A stretch of 64,000 nucleotides of DNA from Lentzea fradiae (GTDB lineage Bacteria; Actinomycetota; Actinomycetes; Mycobacteriales; Pseudonocardiaceae): the NCBI RefSeq assembly GCF_900100955.1, contig NZ_FNCC01000009.1, positions 186,001 to 250,000 of the forward strand, given 5' to 3'. The stretch's first letter is position 1; every line of letters begins with the position of its first letter. Both the position numbers and the translations under genes were made by a program. Positions 1-9,035 of the stretch are shown here, one piece after another. Below the pieces are notes generated by a model. The model was not told the origin of the DNA, ran no database searches, and worked only from the letters and a program-made list of their open reading frames with translations.

Positions 1-889
1 ACGGTTCGTACCAGGGCACGCACGCCACGACGTCCGCCGAACGCAGCAGCGCGGGCATGTCCGCCCGGTCCACCTGCCCGGTCAGCCGCACGCGGTCCGC
101 GACACCACGGGTCTTCGCGCACGCGAGAAGCCGTTGTGCCTCGGGGTCGCTGGTCAGGTCCCGGGAGCCTCCCGCGATGACCAGCTCGGTGCCGGGGACG
201 TAGGGCAGCGCGGCGATGAGGTCGTCGAAACCCTTGCGCGGCACCAGCCTGCCGACGGACACGATCCGGCGGGCGGCCGTGCGCTCCGCCACGGGACCGG
301 TGGTCGCGAACGCCTGCGTGTCGACGCCGCACGGCACGACCGTGATCTTCGACCGCCACAGGCCCATGCCGGTCAGCTCGTGCACCTCGTCGTCGCACGT
401 GGCCGCCACGGCGGTGACCTCGCGGCCCACCAGCCGTTCCACGGCGATCCGTTCGGGCGGGCTGGTGTCACCGGCGCCCTGGTGGCGCCGCTTCACCGTG
501 CCCAGCGCGTGGTAGGTGTGCACGACGGGGACGCGTGTGCCGCGGGTGGCGAGCACCGAGGCCAGCCCGGACATCCAGAAGTGGCTGTGCACCACGTCCG
601 GCGACCAGTCCTGCCGCAGGAACCGGGCGAACTCGGTCATGTGCGGCAGCAGGTCGTCCTTGGGCAGCCGCGTCGCGGGCCCGGCGGGCACGTGCACGAC
701 CTCGTAGCCGTCGGGAGTGCCCACGCGGCACGGCAGCCGCCCGTCGCGCCTCGTGTAGACCGTGACCTCGTGACCCCGCCGCACCAGCGCCGCGGCCAGG
801 GCCGCGACGTGCACGTTCTGGCCTCCCGCGTCGGCGCCGCCCAGCGCCGCGAGCGGGCTGGCGTGTTCCGACACCATCGCGATCCTCAC
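1..889 (-). CDS. GT4-family glycosyltransferase, MshA/sucrose-synthase-like (3' end outside window)
   Basis: The GTG start (complement of 887-889) overlaps the stop of the upstream gene in a GTGA motif, so the two are translationally coupled. The protein opens with a short beta strand (VRIAMVSEH) and the [12 protein letters not shown] loop typical of the GT4 MshA and sucrose-phosphate synthase subgroup. The second Rossmann half begins near [14 protein letters not shown], the usual GT4 nucleotide-sugar site region. About 296 residues are visible and the C-terminus lies beyond base 1. It probably transfers a sugar from an NDP donor during assembly of the glycan made by this cluster. The acceptor cannot be told from sequence. 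Confidence 0.85.
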   Translation of the reverse strand, partial: MRIAMVSEHASPLAALGGADAGGQNVHVAALAAALVRRGHEVTVYTRRDGRLPCRVGTPDGYEVVHVPAGPATRLPKDDLLPHMTEFARFLRQDWSPDVVHSHFWMSGLASVLATRGTRVPVVHTYHALGTVKRRHQGAGDTSPPERIAVERLVGREVTAVAATCDDEVHELTGMGLWRSKITVVPCGVDTQAFATTGPVAERTAARRIVSVGRLVPRKGFDDLIAALPYVPGTELVIAGGSRDLTSDPEAQRLLACAKTRGVADRVRLTGQVDRADMPALLRSADVVACVPWYEP

Positions 890-1755
890 CCGATCACCTC
901 CTTCAGCAGCGCGTCCCAGCTGCGCAGGAACGCGTCGAGTCCGTAGTGGGCCAGCGCGAACTCGCGGGCACGCCGTCCCTTCTCCCTGGCCAGCGCCGGA
1001 TCGGCGACCAGCTCCCCCGCGGCGCGGACCAGCTCGTCCACGTCGGTCGAGATGGCACCGGCCGCCGGCGGCACGGCGCGGATCGCCTCGGTGCTCGCGA
1101 GCGCCACCACCGGCATCCCGATGTGCATGGCCTCCAGCAACGACAGGCCCAGCGACGTCCACCGCGGCGTGTGCACGTAGACGCGGCGCCGTGCCAGCTC
1201 CCGGTGCAGCGACGGCAGGTCGTGGTCGCCCAGGCCGCCGATCTCCTCGGTCTTCATGCCGAACACGTCGATCGGGGCGAACCGCGGCAGCAGGTCGGTG
1301 CCGACGATCCGCCCGCGCCGCACCGGGTCGTTGATGACGGCGGCGGCGCGCGGCAGCTCACCGGTGTAGAGCGGTCCGGGGTCGACCACGCCGTGCTCGA
1401 TCACGACGGTCCTGGTGCCGCCGCAGTCCCACATCAGGTCGTTGAAGTGCGTGACGTGGACCAGGACCCCGTCCCAGTCCGCCAGCGGGTGCTGCTGGGC
1501 GGGCATGCTCGGCGTGTTGTGCTCCAGGTACACCACCGGAACGCCCTCCGGGACCTGGGACAGCTCCTCCAGCCGCTGCACCACGGCCACGTCGGCGCCC
1601 GCCGAGTCCATTTCGGACGGATCGACCTCCCTCGCCCGCCAGTGCCGCCCGGCGAGCCCGATGCCGTGCGGCGGGCCGGGAACCAGGTACTCGTGCCCGC
1701 CCTGGACGAACGAGTGCGTCCAGGAGCCGTGCACGTGCCACAACAAGATCCTCAT
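886..1755 (-). CDS. Glycosyltransferase, GT4-like (group 1)
   Basis: The product is 289 residues. ATG at 1755 overlaps the stop of the upstream GT9 gene (ATGA). The C-terminal half carries a GT-B donor-site pattern: [20 protein letters not shown] followed by [10 protein letters not shown], where the Glu in LLEAM matches the conserved E of GT4 enzymes. It is short for GT4 (usually 350-400 residues), mainly through a compact N-terminal acceptor domain that begins [12 protein letters not shown]. It lies in a run of coupled genes (GmhB-like, GT9, this gene, GT4), so it probably adds one sugar in the same glycan pathway. Donor and acceptor are unknown. Confidence 0.8.
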   Translation of the reverse strand: MRILLWHVHGSWTHSFVQGGHEYLVPGPPHGIGLAGRHWRAREVDPSEMDSAGADVAVVQRLEELSQVPEGVPVVYLEHNTPSMPAQQHPLADWDGVLVHVTHFNDLMWDCGGTRTVVIEHGVVDPGPLYTGELPRAAAVINDPVRRGRIVGTDLLPRFAPIDVFGMKTEEIGGLGDHDLPSLHRELARRRVYVHTPRWTSLGLSLLEAMHIGMPVVALASTEAIRAVPPAAGAISTDVDELVRAAGELVADPALAREKGRRAREFALAHYGLDAFLRSWDALLKEVIG

Positions 1756-2735
1756 GTCATGACCTCCGCTACCGCAGCGACGACATCGGCCGGTTCCACC
1801 AGGTCCAGGCAGGGGTGACCGGGCAGGGGGCACTCGCGGGCCCTCGTGCCGCGGCACGGAGCGTCCTGGTCGCCCAGCAGGACGTGCTGTCCGTGCGGTG
1901 CCCAGCGGGCGGCCGGGACGACCGGCGCGAACAGCGACACGACCGGTGTGCCGACGGCGGCCGCGAGGTGGGCGGGCCCGGTGTTGCCGACGACGACCGC
2001 CGACGCACCGGCCAGCACCCCGCTCAGCTCCCGGAAGGTGGTGCGCCCGCCCAGGTCGATCCCGCACGCGCCCGCGACGTGCTCGGTCAGCCCTGCCTCT
2101 CCCGGGCCTCCGGTCACGACCACGCGGAACCCGGCCGCGGTCAGCGCGACGACGGCCTTCGCCCACCGGTCGGGCGACCAGGTGCGGGCGGGTGCCGACG
2201 CACCGGGGTGGACGACCACGTACGGCCGGTCCAGCCCGCTCCCGGGAGGGTCGGCGACCGCGAGCCGGCCGTCGTCTCCTTCCGGCAGCTCGAAGCCCGC
2301 CGCCCTGGCGACCTCCAGGGCGCGCACCGCCTCCGGGACGTCGCGCTCCTCGGTCAGCCGCACGTCCAGCAACGACCCGGGGTAGTCGGCCGACCGGGCG
2401 ACGATCCGCGGCACCCCGGCGAGCCGCAGCATGAGCGCGAGCGGCAGCGGGCTCTGGTGGAACGACGTCAGGACCAGCGCCACGTCGGCGCGCACGCCGT
2501 GCACGAGCGCGATGACGGCCTCGATGTCGAGCGGCCGCACGTCCGGCGCCGGGTGGACGACCCACGGGCACTCCCACTCGAGGACGCGGGTCACCCCCGG
2601 CAGCAGCTCCGCGGCGTGCCGCCCGTTGGGCCCGCACAGGAAGACGACCTCGCCCGCGGTCGCGGCGGCGCGCACCGCCGGTCCCGCCAGGAGGACGTCA
2701 CCGTCGCTGTCGAGCCTGGCCACCAGCGTCCTCAC
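1752..2735 (-). CDS. GT9 heptosyltransferase-like glycosyltransferase
   Basis: The product is 327 residues, starting at GTG 2735 (VRTLVARLDSDGD), which overlaps the GmhB-like gene by GTGA. The VARLDSDGDVLLAGPAVRA start and the VVHPGASAPARTWSPDRW motif in the middle mark family GT9 (ADP-heptose:LPS heptosyltransferase family), as does GNTGPAHLAAA near the C-terminus. In GT9 that last motif is usually GxDSGxxH; here it reads NTGPAH. A longer reading frame extends upstream but overlaps the previous gene and looks non-coding. In a Gram-positive organism this cannot be LPS synthesis. With the adjacent bisphosphatase, an ADP-heptose-derived or related sugar in an envelope glycan is the natural inference. 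Confidence 0.88.
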   Translation of the reverse strand: MRTLVARLDSDGDVLLAGPAVRAAATAGEVVFLCGPNGRHAAELLPGVTRVLEWECPWVVHPAPDVRPLDIEAVIALVHGVRADVALVLTSFHQSPLPLALMLRLAGVPRIVARSADYPGSLLDVRLTEERDVPEAVRALEVARAAGFELPEGDDGRLAVADPPGSGLDRPYVVVHPGASAPARTWSPDRWAKAVVALTAAGFRVVVTGGPGEAGLTEHVAGACGIDLGGRTTFRELSGVLAGASAVVVGNTGPAHLAAAVGTPVVSLFAPVVPAARWAPHGQHVLLGDQDAPCRGTRARECPLPGHPCLDLVEPADVVAAVAEVMT

Positions 2736-3247
2736 CGGATCATCCCGATCACGGTGAGCAGGTCCGGTGCGGTGCGCGGTGCGCGGCCGACCTCGTCGGC
2801 CCTGGTCACCGGAGTCGGTACGAGAACGGGTACGGCGCCCGCGGCCTGGGCGGCCTCGACGTCGGCCCCGATGTCGCCCACGACCATCGTGCGCGCGGGA
2901 CTGACCCCCAGTGCCGCACAGGCGGCGAGCACCATACCGGGAGCCGGTTTGCGGCACGGGCAGGCGTCATCGGGGTGGTGGGGGCACACCTGCCAGGTGC
3001 CGAACGGGCCCAGCAGCTCCTCGACGCGCGCGTTCACCGCGGCGACCTGCGCTTCGGTGACGAGTCCCCGCCCGATGCCCGACTGGTTGCTCACCACGCC
3101 CGTGCGCAGGCCGCGGGCCCGCAGCGCGTCCAGCACGGCACGCGCGCCGGGCATCGGGGTGACGCGGGCCGGATCTCCGTTGTACGGCACGTCTTCGATG
3201 AGGGTGCCGTCGCGGTCGAACAGGATCGCGTCGAAGGGCTCGTCCAT
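2732..3247 (-). CDS. gmhB: HAD phosphatase, GmhB-like (heptose 1,7-bisphosphate 7-phosphatase family)
   Basis: The product is 171 residues, close to the normal GmhB size. HAD motif I is FDRDGTLIED with both catalytic aspartates, motif II is SNQSG, and the late acidic motif is VVGDIGAD. Between them is the GmhB-specific zinc loop CPHHPDDACPCRKPAPGM, which has the spaced Cys and His ligands. In known pathways this enzyme removes the C7 phosphate from D-glycero-D-manno-heptose bisphosphate. The next gene, coupled by GTGA, is a GT9 transferase, which supports a heptose route. Histidinol-phosphate phosphatases share the fold, so substrate assignment is inferred. No clear Shine-Dalgarno precedes the ATG at 3247. 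Confidence 0.85.
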   Translation of the reverse strand: MDEPFDAILFDRDGTLIEDVPYNGDPARVTPMPGARAVLDALRARGLRTGVVSNQSGIGRGLVTEAQVAAVNARVEELLGPFGTWQVCPHHPDDACPCRKPAPGMVLAACAALGVSPARTMVVGDIGADVEAAQAAGAVPVLVPTPVTRADEVGRAPRTAPDLLTVIGMIR

Positions 3248-3296
3248 AGAGGAGAGTTAGCCCCGGAAAACGCCTTGAAACGCTACTCGCTGAAGC

Positions 3297-3309
3297 GGTT
3301 CCCGGAACC
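3297..3309. promoter_or_regulatory. Short perfect palindrome between SDR and gmhB-like gene
   Basis: GGTTCC-C-GGAACC lies in the 76-base gap, the only real gap in this stretch of the leftward cluster. A TAGCGT hexamer nearer the gmhB-like start could be its -10 element. This may mark an internal promoter or operator, but no known family was recognised. Confidence 0.25.
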
Positions 3310-3323
3310 GGTTCACCCGGCGG

Positions 3324-4316
3324 TCACAACGCCGGGCTGCCGGGAACCCCCTCGCCCCGCCCGATTCCGCGCACCATCGCGCGAAGTGCCTGCTCCGCGT
3401 CGTAGCGGGGCTCCCAGCCCAGTTCCGTCCTGGCCCGCGACGCGTCGAGCAGCGGTGACCTCAGCGCCAGGTCCACCCAGCCGGGTGGTGTCGGTTGCAG
3501 CCGGAGCCGCCAGCTCAGGTTCGCCGCACCGCGCACCAGCTTTCCCGGGACGGCCACGTGCCTGGCGCCCAGCGCCTCCGCGAGCGCGCGGGGGGTGATG
3601 ACGGGCTCGGACACCAGGTTGACCGCGCCGGGCAGCCGTTGCCGCAGGATCCGGACGAGCGCGTCGGCGACGTCGTCGGCGTGGACGAACTGCAGCACGA
3701 GGTCGCGCGGCAGCGGCAGCACCGGGACACCGGTCCGGAACACCGCCTTCGGCACCAGGCTGCCCAGGAAGTAGTCGTGGATCTCGGACCCGGCGTCCGG
3801 CTGCAGGATCAGGCCGGGCCGCGGGCGCGAGATGGTCAGCCGCGGCTCGAACTGCGTCAGCAGGTGCTCCACCGCGGCCTTGTGCCTGCTGTAGAACGAC
3901 GACGACACGCCCCTGACCGGCCACGACTCGTCCACGCGGCGGTCCTTCGAGCCCGGCGAGTACGCGCCGACCGACGACATGTGCACGAGGTGCGGCACGC
4001 CGGCCTCGGCCGCGGCGGAGAAGACGCGTTCCGACCCGGCCACGTTGACCCGGTAGGTCAGGCGCTCGTCGCGCGCGGGCTGGATGAGCCAGGCGAGGTG
4101 GACGACGGCGTCGGCCCTGTCGAACGCGGCGGCCAGCGGCTCCTCCGCGCCCGCCCGGCCGATGTCGATCGGCGTCCAGGTGACGCCGCGGTACGGCGGC
4201 TCGTCGCCGGGAGGCCGCCGGGAGATGCCGTGCACCTCGATGCCGGGTTCCCCGGCGAGCCTGCGCAACAGAGCGGTGCCGACGTTTCCGGTCGCGCCGG
4301 TGATGACGACCTTCAC
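3324..4316 (-). CDS. NAD(P)-dependent SDR epimerase/dehydratase
   Basis: The product is 330 residues with the Rossmann motif GATGNVG at residues 7-13. An active-site pattern follows: SSVGAYSP supplies the Ser, and YSRHK supplies the Tyr and Lys of the YxxxK pair. This is the extended (epimerase-type) SDR architecture. The GTG start at 4316 overlaps the stop of the ChaB-like gene (GTGA). It could modify an NDP-sugar for the cluster, but distant homologues act on many substrates and no sugar-specific motif is obvious. The DESWP and HADDVADA segments are typical of atypical or extended SDRs of unassigned function. Confidence 0.8.
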   Translation of the reverse strand: MKVVITGATGNVGTALLRRLAGEPGIEVHGISRRPPGDEPPYRGVTWTPIDIGRAGAEEPLAAAFDRADAVVHLAWLIQPARDERLTYRVNVAGSERVFSAAAEAGVPHLVHMSSVGAYSPGSKDRRVDESWPVRGVSSSFYSRHKAAVEHLLTQFEPRLTISRPRPGLILQPDAGSEIHDYFLGSLVPKAVFRTGVPVLPLPRDLVLQFVHADDVADALVRILRQRLPGAVNLVSEPVITPRALAEALGARHVAVPGKLVRGAANLSWRLRLQPTPPGWVDLALRSPLLDASRARTELGWEPRYDAEQALRAMVRGIGRGEGVPGSPAL

Positions 4317-4708
4317 GAGCGGGCCCGCGCGGTCTCGCGGTCGTTCGCCTTGCGGATGGCGTCGACGAGCTCGTCCTTGCCCATCTGCGAACGGCCCTCC
4401 ACCCCGAGCCGCTTCGCGACGTCGTAGAGGTGCCGCTTGCTCGCGTTCGCGTCCACGCCGCCCGCCGTCTCGCCCTGCCGCGGGGTGCCGCGCTCGGCCT
4501 GCCGGTCGGAAGGGCCCTTGTGGCGCTTGGGCTCCCAGTGGTCACCGACCTTCTCGAAACCGTGCTTGAGGGCGGAGAACGCCGTGCGGTGGGCGCGTTC
4601 GCCCTCTCCGTACGTCTCGACCGCCGCGTCGTGCGCCTTGATCCACGTCCGCTGCGCCTTCTCCGGTGACCGCGCCACCGTGCCGGGCAGCTCCTGACGT
4701 CCGGGCAT
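4313..4708 (-). CDS. ChaB-like protein with C-terminal Rho_N-like/SAP-like domain
   Basis: The product is 131 residues. The ATG at 4708 is preceded by a strong GGGAGGAGA ribosome-binding site. Residues 1-60 match the ChaB family: LPGTVARSPEKAQRTWIKAH, then ALKHGFEKVGDHW. A charged, low-complexity linker leads to a C-terminal module near residues 90-125 (LYDVAKRLGVEGRSQMGKDE), which looks like the small helical Rho N-terminal/SAP-type nucleic-acid-binding fold. ChaB was named as a cation transport regulator in E. coli, but its role is unclear. This two-domain form occurs in actinobacteria as stress-type small proteins. It shares a divergent region with the ALDH gene. Confidence 0.75.
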   Translation of the reverse strand: MPGRQELPGTVARSPEKAQRTWIKAHDAAVETYGEGERAHRTAFSALKHGFEKVGDHWEPKRHKGPSDRQAERGTPRQGETAGGVDANASKRHLYDVAKRLGVEGRSQMGKDELVDAIRKANDRETARARS

Positions 4709-4755
4709 GGGTCTCCTCCCAGGTTTCGACCTGCGCTGACGGGTACCCGCCTGAC

Positions 4756-6105
4756 ATGACCGCCATGCACGCCATCGACGTCCACAGCCCGCGCGACTCG
4801 CAGCTGGTCGGCTGGCTTCCCACCGCGACCCCCGCCGAGGTGGCGACGGCACTGGGCACGGCCCGTGCCGCGCAGCCGGCGTGGGCCGCCACCCCCGCGG
4901 CCGACCGCGGCGCGGCTCTGCGGGCCGCGGCGGCGGCGCTGCGGTCACGCGCGAGCGACCTCGCGACGGTCGTGGAGACGGAGACGGGACGGCCGTTCGC
5001 GTCGGCCAGGGAAGGCGTGCTGGCGGGCGTCTCGACGCTGGAGCAGTACGCGGAGCTGGGTCCGGTCCACCGCGGGCGGTCGCTGCTCGGCACGGCGGTC
5101 GACTTCATGGTCCCCGAACCGCGCGGGGTCGTCGTGGCGCTGACGCCGTGGAACGACCCGGTCGCCGTCGCCTGCGGGCTGCTCGGGGCCGCGATCGTCA
5201 CGGGCAACGTCGTGGTGCACAAGCCGAGCGAGCGCTGCCCGCACACCGGTCTGCTGCTGGCCACCGTCCTGGCGGACTGCTTCCCCGCCGGCGTCCTGCA
5301 GACCCTCGTCGGGGACGGGGAGATCGGCCACGCGCTGGTGCGCTCACCGGAGGCCGACCTCGTCGCGCACGTCGGCAGCACCACGACCGGGCGGTCCATC
5401 AAGGAGGTCTCGTCCGCGAAGCTGCTGCTGGAGAACGGCGGCAACGACCCGTTGATCGTCGACGACGACGTGGACCCGGAGTGGGCGGCCGCGCAGGCCG
5501 CGCTCGGCGCGTTCACCAACGCCGGTCAGCTGTGCACCTCGGTGGAGCGGATCTACCTGCACAAGGCCATCGCCACCCAGTTCCTCGACGCGCTGTGCGA
5601 GCAGGCCGCGACGTGGAACGAGGACCCGCAGCCGCTGGTCGACGTCCGGCAGCGCGAGTTCGTGCACGAGCAGGTGGCCGAGGCCGTCGCCGCCGGGGCG
5701 TCCGCGCTGGCAGGCGGCGCGGTCCCGGACGGTCCCGGCGCCTACTACCCGGCGACGGTGCTGTCCGGGTGCTCGGGGGCCATGCGGGTGATGTGCGAGG
5801 AGACGTTCGGCCCGGTCGCGCCGGTCCAGCTGGTGTCGTCGTTCGACGAGGCGGTGACCGAGGCGTGCTCCAGCGAGTACGGCCTGGCCGCGACGGTGCT
5901 GACCGCGTCGATGGAGCACGCGCAGCGGGCGTGGCGGGCGCTCCCGGTCGGCACGGTGAAGGTCAACGCGGTGTTCGGCGGGGCACCCGGTGGCGCCGCC
6001 CAGCCGCGCGGCGCGTCCGGCACCGGCTACGGCTACGGCCCGGAGCTGCTCGACGAGATGACCACGACCAAGGTCGTGCACCTCGGCGTTCCTACCGTCC
6101 GGTAG
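4756..6105 (+). CDS. Aldehyde dehydrogenase family protein
   Basis: The product is 449 residues from ATG 4756; earlier in-frame starts would run into the divergent gene. The ALDH signature is complete: PWNDPVA substrate/NAD loop near 131, general-base Glu226 in KLLLENGGN and nucleophile Cys260 in NAGQLCTS, with EETFGPVAPV near the C-terminus. It oxidises an aldehyde to an acid with NAD(P)+. The substrate is unknown; the nearby zinc-dependent alcohol dehydrogenase (11547-12680) could supply one. Its last 14 bases overlap the convergent ugd gene. Confidence 0.92.
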   Translation: MTAMHAIDVHSPRDSQLVGWLPTATPAEVATALGTARAAQPAWAATPAADRGAALRAAAAALRSRASDLATVVETETGRPFASAREGVLAGVSTLEQYAELGPVHRGRSLLGTAVDFMVPEPRGVVVALTPWNDPVAVACGLLGAAIVTGNVVVHKPSERCPHTGLLLATVLADCFPAGVLQTLVGDGEIGHALVRSPEADLVAHVGSTTTGRSIKEVSSAKLLLENGGNDPLIVDDDVDPEWAAAQAALGAFTNAGQLCTSVERIYLHKAIATQFLDALCEQAATWNEDPQPLVDVRQREFVHEQVAEAVAAGASALAGGAVPDGPGAYYPATVLSGCSGAMRVMCEETFGPVAPVQLVSSFDEAVTEACSSEYGLAATVLTASMEHAQRAWRALPVGTVKVNAVFGGAPGGAAQPRGASGTGYGYGPELLDEMTTTKVVHLGVPTVR

Positions 6106-7306
6106 TGACCAGCCGGAACCCCGCCTCGGTGACCTTGTCGCGGGGCACGACGTTCCGGGTGTCGAAGATCAGCGGGTTCCTGGTGCGCGCGGCCAGGTCG
6201 GGCCAGTCGAGCTCGGCGAACTCCGGCCACTCCGTGAGGACCAGCAGCGCGTCCACTCCGTCGGCCGCCTCCCCCGCGGTGCCGGTGACGGTGATGCCCG
6301 GCCGGTCGTGCCGGACGCACGGGTCGTAGGCGCGCAGCTCGGCGCCTTCCCGCACGAGCACTCCCGCGACCACCAGCGCCGGCGAGTCGCGCAGGTCGTT
6401 CGTCCCGGCCTTGAAGGTGAGGCCCAGCAACCCGATCCGGGTGCCGGCCAGCTCGCCGACCTCCGCGCGCAGCCTCTCGACGACGCGCTGCGGCTGCCGC
6501 CGGTTGGTGCCGATCGCGGCGTCGAGGGTGGCGAAGTCGACGCCCGCGGACCGCGCCGTCTCCAGCAACGCCAGGGTGTCCTTGGGCAGGCACGAACCGC
6601 CCCAGCCGGGACCGGGCGCGAGGCAGGAGGCGCCGATCCGGTCGTCGAGCCGCATGCCCTCGGTGACGCCGCCGATGTCGGCGCCGAGGTGCTCGCACAG
6701 CTCGGCGATCGAGTTGACGTACGAGAGCTTCAGCGCGAGGAAGCAGTTGCTGGCGTACTTCACCAGCTCCGCGCTGGTGTTGTCGGTGAGCACGACCGGG
6801 GCACCGGTTCCCGCGTACAGCTCCGCCACGTCGTGGGCCCGTCGTTCGTCCTCGGCGCCGACGACGATCCGTTGCGGGCGCAGGAAGTCCTCGACGGCGT
6901 GGCCCTCGCGCAGGAACTCCGGGTTCGAGACCACCCCCGGATACCGGGACGCGGTGCCGACCGGGACCGTCGACTTCAGCACCACCGGGGTCGTGGCCCT
7001 GCCGAGCACGTCCTCGACGGCGGACAGGTCGGCCGCGCCGCCGGCGCCGGTGGGCGTCGGCACGCAGACGAACGTGAAGTCCACATCGGACAGTTCGCTG
7101 CCGGTCACGAACTCCAGCCTGCCGTTGCCCAGTCCCTCCGCGACGAGCCCGGTCAGTCCCGGCTCGTGCAGCCAGACCTCGCCCGCGGCCAGCGCGGCGA
7201 TCTTCGCCTCGTCGACGTCCGCGCAGGTCACGTGATGTCCCAGGTGCGCGAAGCACGCGGCCGTCGTCAGGCCGACGTAACCCGCGCCGATGACTCCGAT
7301 CCGCAC
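6092..7306 (-). CDS. ugd: UDP-glucose 6-dehydrogenase (nucleotide-sugar dehydrogenase)
   Basis: The product is 404 residues. GTG at 7306 has a well-spaced AGGAGG upstream. NAD motif GAGYVG starts at residue 7, NPEFLREG at about 128, Lys183 sits in ELVKYASN, and the catalytic Cys239 sits in GWGGSCLPKD; these are the UDP-Glc/GDP-Man dehydrogenase hallmarks. It oxidises UDP-glucose twice to UDP-glucuronate. The UDP-glucuronate decarboxylase at 10640-11557 would then make UDP-xylose, so the cluster has its own pentose-donor supply. Its 5' end overlaps the 3' end of the GT9 gene by 40 bases. Its 3' end overlaps the convergent ALDH gene. Confidence 0.93.
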   Translation of the reverse strand: MRIGVIGAGYVGLTTAACFAHLGHHVTCADVDEAKIAALAAGEVWLHEPGLTGLVAEGLGNGRLEFVTGSELSDVDFTFVCVPTPTGAGGAADLSAVEDVLGRATTPVVLKSTVPVGTASRYPGVVSNPEFLREGHAVEDFLRPQRIVVGAEDERRAHDVAELYAGTGAPVVLTDNTSAELVKYASNCFLALKLSYVNSIAELCEHLGADIGGVTEGMRLDDRIGASCLAPGPGWGGSCLPKDTLALLETARSAGVDFATLDAAIGTNRRQPQRVVERLRAEVGELAGTRIGLLGLTFKAGTNDLRDSPALVVAGVLVREGAELRAYDPCVRHDRPGITVTGTAGEAADGVDALLVLTEWPEFAELDWPDLAARTRNPLIFDTRNVVPRDKVTEAGFRLVTTGR

Positions 7307-8139
7307 AGGACACCTCCTACCGCGTCGAGAACCTCGTCCGGGGTGATCTCCAGCAGCCCCTGGTCGGGCTCCGCGGCGAACGTGTCGCCGGTGGTGCCGT
7401 GCCACAGCACCTGGTGCGGGCCGTTCAACGGACCCCAGTGCGCCGGCCGCACCGGGCCGAACAGCAGGACCGACGGGGTCCGGTAGGCGGTGGCGACGTG
7501 GGCGACGCCCGTGTCGCCGCAGATGACCAGGCGGGCGGTCGCGACCAGGTCCAGCAGCTCGGAGAGACTGCCCTGGAACGGGTCGGGCGTGATCCGGCGG
7601 GCGAGGTCGAGCTCACCGGGCCCGGCGGTGACCACGACCTCGGGGCCCAGCGCGCGGGCGACGGCGGCGTACCGCTCGGCGGGCCATCGGCGGGCACCGG
7701 TGCTCGCGCCGGGGTGGACCACGATCCGGCCGGTCCGCTCCCCTGCCGGGGGCAGCCGGAAGTCGTACGGGTCGCACGGGATGCCGTGCCGGTCCAGCAG
7801 GTCGCACCACCGCAGCACCTCGTGGCGGTCCTGGCGCCAGGTGTTCTCGTCGTAGGTGACGAGCCGCCGGGGCCGGGTGGCGAGCAGCCGTTCGACGCTC
7901 TGCGGTCCCTTGCCGTGCAGGTTGACCGCGAGATCGGGTTCGCGGAACCCGATCGGCGCCCGCTCCTCGGTCGGCAGCAGCCGGTCGACGGCCTCGATCC
8001 GCGAGACGGCGCCGGACAGCCAGCCGGGTGCCGCGAGCGTGATCTCCGCGTCCGGGAACGCCGCCCGCAGGCCGCGCAGCGCGGGCACCGCCGTCAGCAG
8101 GTCGCCCAGCCCGAGCGCCCGCAGCACCAGGATCCTCAC
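7267..8139 (-). CDS. GT9 heptosyltransferase-like glycosyltransferase (second copy)
   Basis: The product is 290 residues, starting at GTG 8139 in a GTGA overlap with the GT2 gene. It begins MRILVLRALGLGDLLTAVPA, the classic GT9 N-terminus with the GLGD loop. It contains VVHPGASTGARRWPAERY and ends with GDTGVAHVATAYRTPSVLLF, the donor-binding end of GT9. Sequence differs clearly from the other GT9 protein at 1752-2735, so two distinct transfers are implied. Compared with enterobacterial WaaC/WaaF it is about 40 residues short. The acceptor is unknown. Confidence 0.88.
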   Translation of the reverse strand: MRILVLRALGLGDLLTAVPALRGLRAAFPDAEITLAAPGWLSGAVSRIEAVDRLLPTEERAPIGFREPDLAVNLHGKGPQSVERLLATRPRRLVTYDENTWRQDRHEVLRWCDLLDRHGIPCDPYDFRLPPAGERTGRIVVHPGASTGARRWPAERYAAVARALGPEVVVTAGPGELDLARRITPDPFQGSLSELLDLVATARLVICGDTGVAHVATAYRTPSVLLFGPVRPAHWGPLNGPHQVLWHGTTGDTFAAEPDQGLLEITPDEVLDAVGGVLCGSESSARVTSA

Positions 8140-9035
8140 GGCCGCACCCCCCGGTGCCGCAGCTCACCGCGCAGCCGGTGCCAGCACGCGACGGGCGGGA
8201 TGAGCGCGCTCGTCACGGTCATCCGCACGATCTCGTCCCACGTGCGCGGCCCCGGCGCGATCCGCACGACGGCGAACCACGCGGTGCGCCCCGCCCACAC
8301 CGCGAGCAGCGCCCCGCCGAGCCGCCGCCACCCGGCCACCCCGCACGCCACGGCCAGCACCGCGGCGGAGGCGGTCATCACGTGCGACCGCAGCCGTCCC
8401 GGCTGCCCGCCGATGCGCTCCCGCCACCGCCGTCCGGCCAGCCTGCGCATCAGGGCGTCGTCGGCGTTGCCGCGCTGGTCGCGCACGCTGGTGAGGAACG
8501 TCGCGGGCTTCACCGGGTGCGTGGTGAGCCGCGAGCCGCGGACGATCCGGTAGCCGAGGTCCTGCACGCGCAGGGCCAGCTCGGCGTCCTCGCGGTAGGC
8601 GCGCGGGAACCGTTCGTCGAAGCCGCCCGCCCGCGCCAGTGCCTCGCGCCGGTACGCCATGTCCGCGGTGATCCAGTCGGCGGTGGCCAGACCGGCGGTG
8701 CCGCGTTCGGCGTCGGTGGGCCTGCGGTCCTCCGGCAGCGGCACGAAGATCCGCGCCTGGCTCGCTCCCACGTCGTCCGGCAGGCCCTCCAGGTCGGCGG
8801 CGAGCTGTGCCTTCCAGTCGGGGGCGAGCACGACGTCGTCGTCCAGGAACGCCACCCAGTCGCCGGTCGCGGCACGCCAGCCGGTGTTGCGGGCGGCCGC
8901 CGGTCCCACCCGCGTCCGGCTGTCGTCGACCACGAGGATCTCGCACGGGTCGGGGCCCTCGCCCTCGGTCAGCGCCTTGAGCAGCACGTCGAGGTTCGGG
9001 CGGCCGACGGTGGGGATCACGACCGAGTAGCTCAT
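8136..9035 (-). CDS. GT2-family glycosyltransferase with C-terminal membrane segments
   Basis: The product is 299 residues. ATG 9035 overlaps the carbamoyltransferase stop (ATGA). The GT-A fold opens MSYSVVIPTVGRP, followed by EILVVDDSR and the DxD-type metal site FLDDDVV. The acceptor segment AYREDAELALRVQ carries the ED motif of inverting GT2 enzymes. From about residue 205 there are hydrophobic stretches (VMTASAAVLAVACGVAGW and GGALLAVWAG), suggesting membrane anchoring. It probably builds a lipid-linked sugar chain at the inner face of the membrane. Confidence 0.87.
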   Translation of the reverse strand: MSYSVVIPTVGRPNLDVLLKALTEGEGPDPCEILVVDDSRTRVGPAAARNTGWRAATGDWVAFLDDDVVLAPDWKAQLAADLEGLPDDVGASQARIFVPLPEDRRPTDAERGTAGLATADWITADMAYRREALARAGGFDERFPRAYREDAELALRVQDLGYRIVRGSRLTTHPVKPATFLTSVRDQRGNADDALMRRLAGRRWRERIGGQPGRLRSHVMTASAAVLAVACGVAGWRRLGGALLAVWAGRTAWFAVVRIAPGPRTWDEIVRMTVTSALIPPVACWHRLRGELRHRGVRP

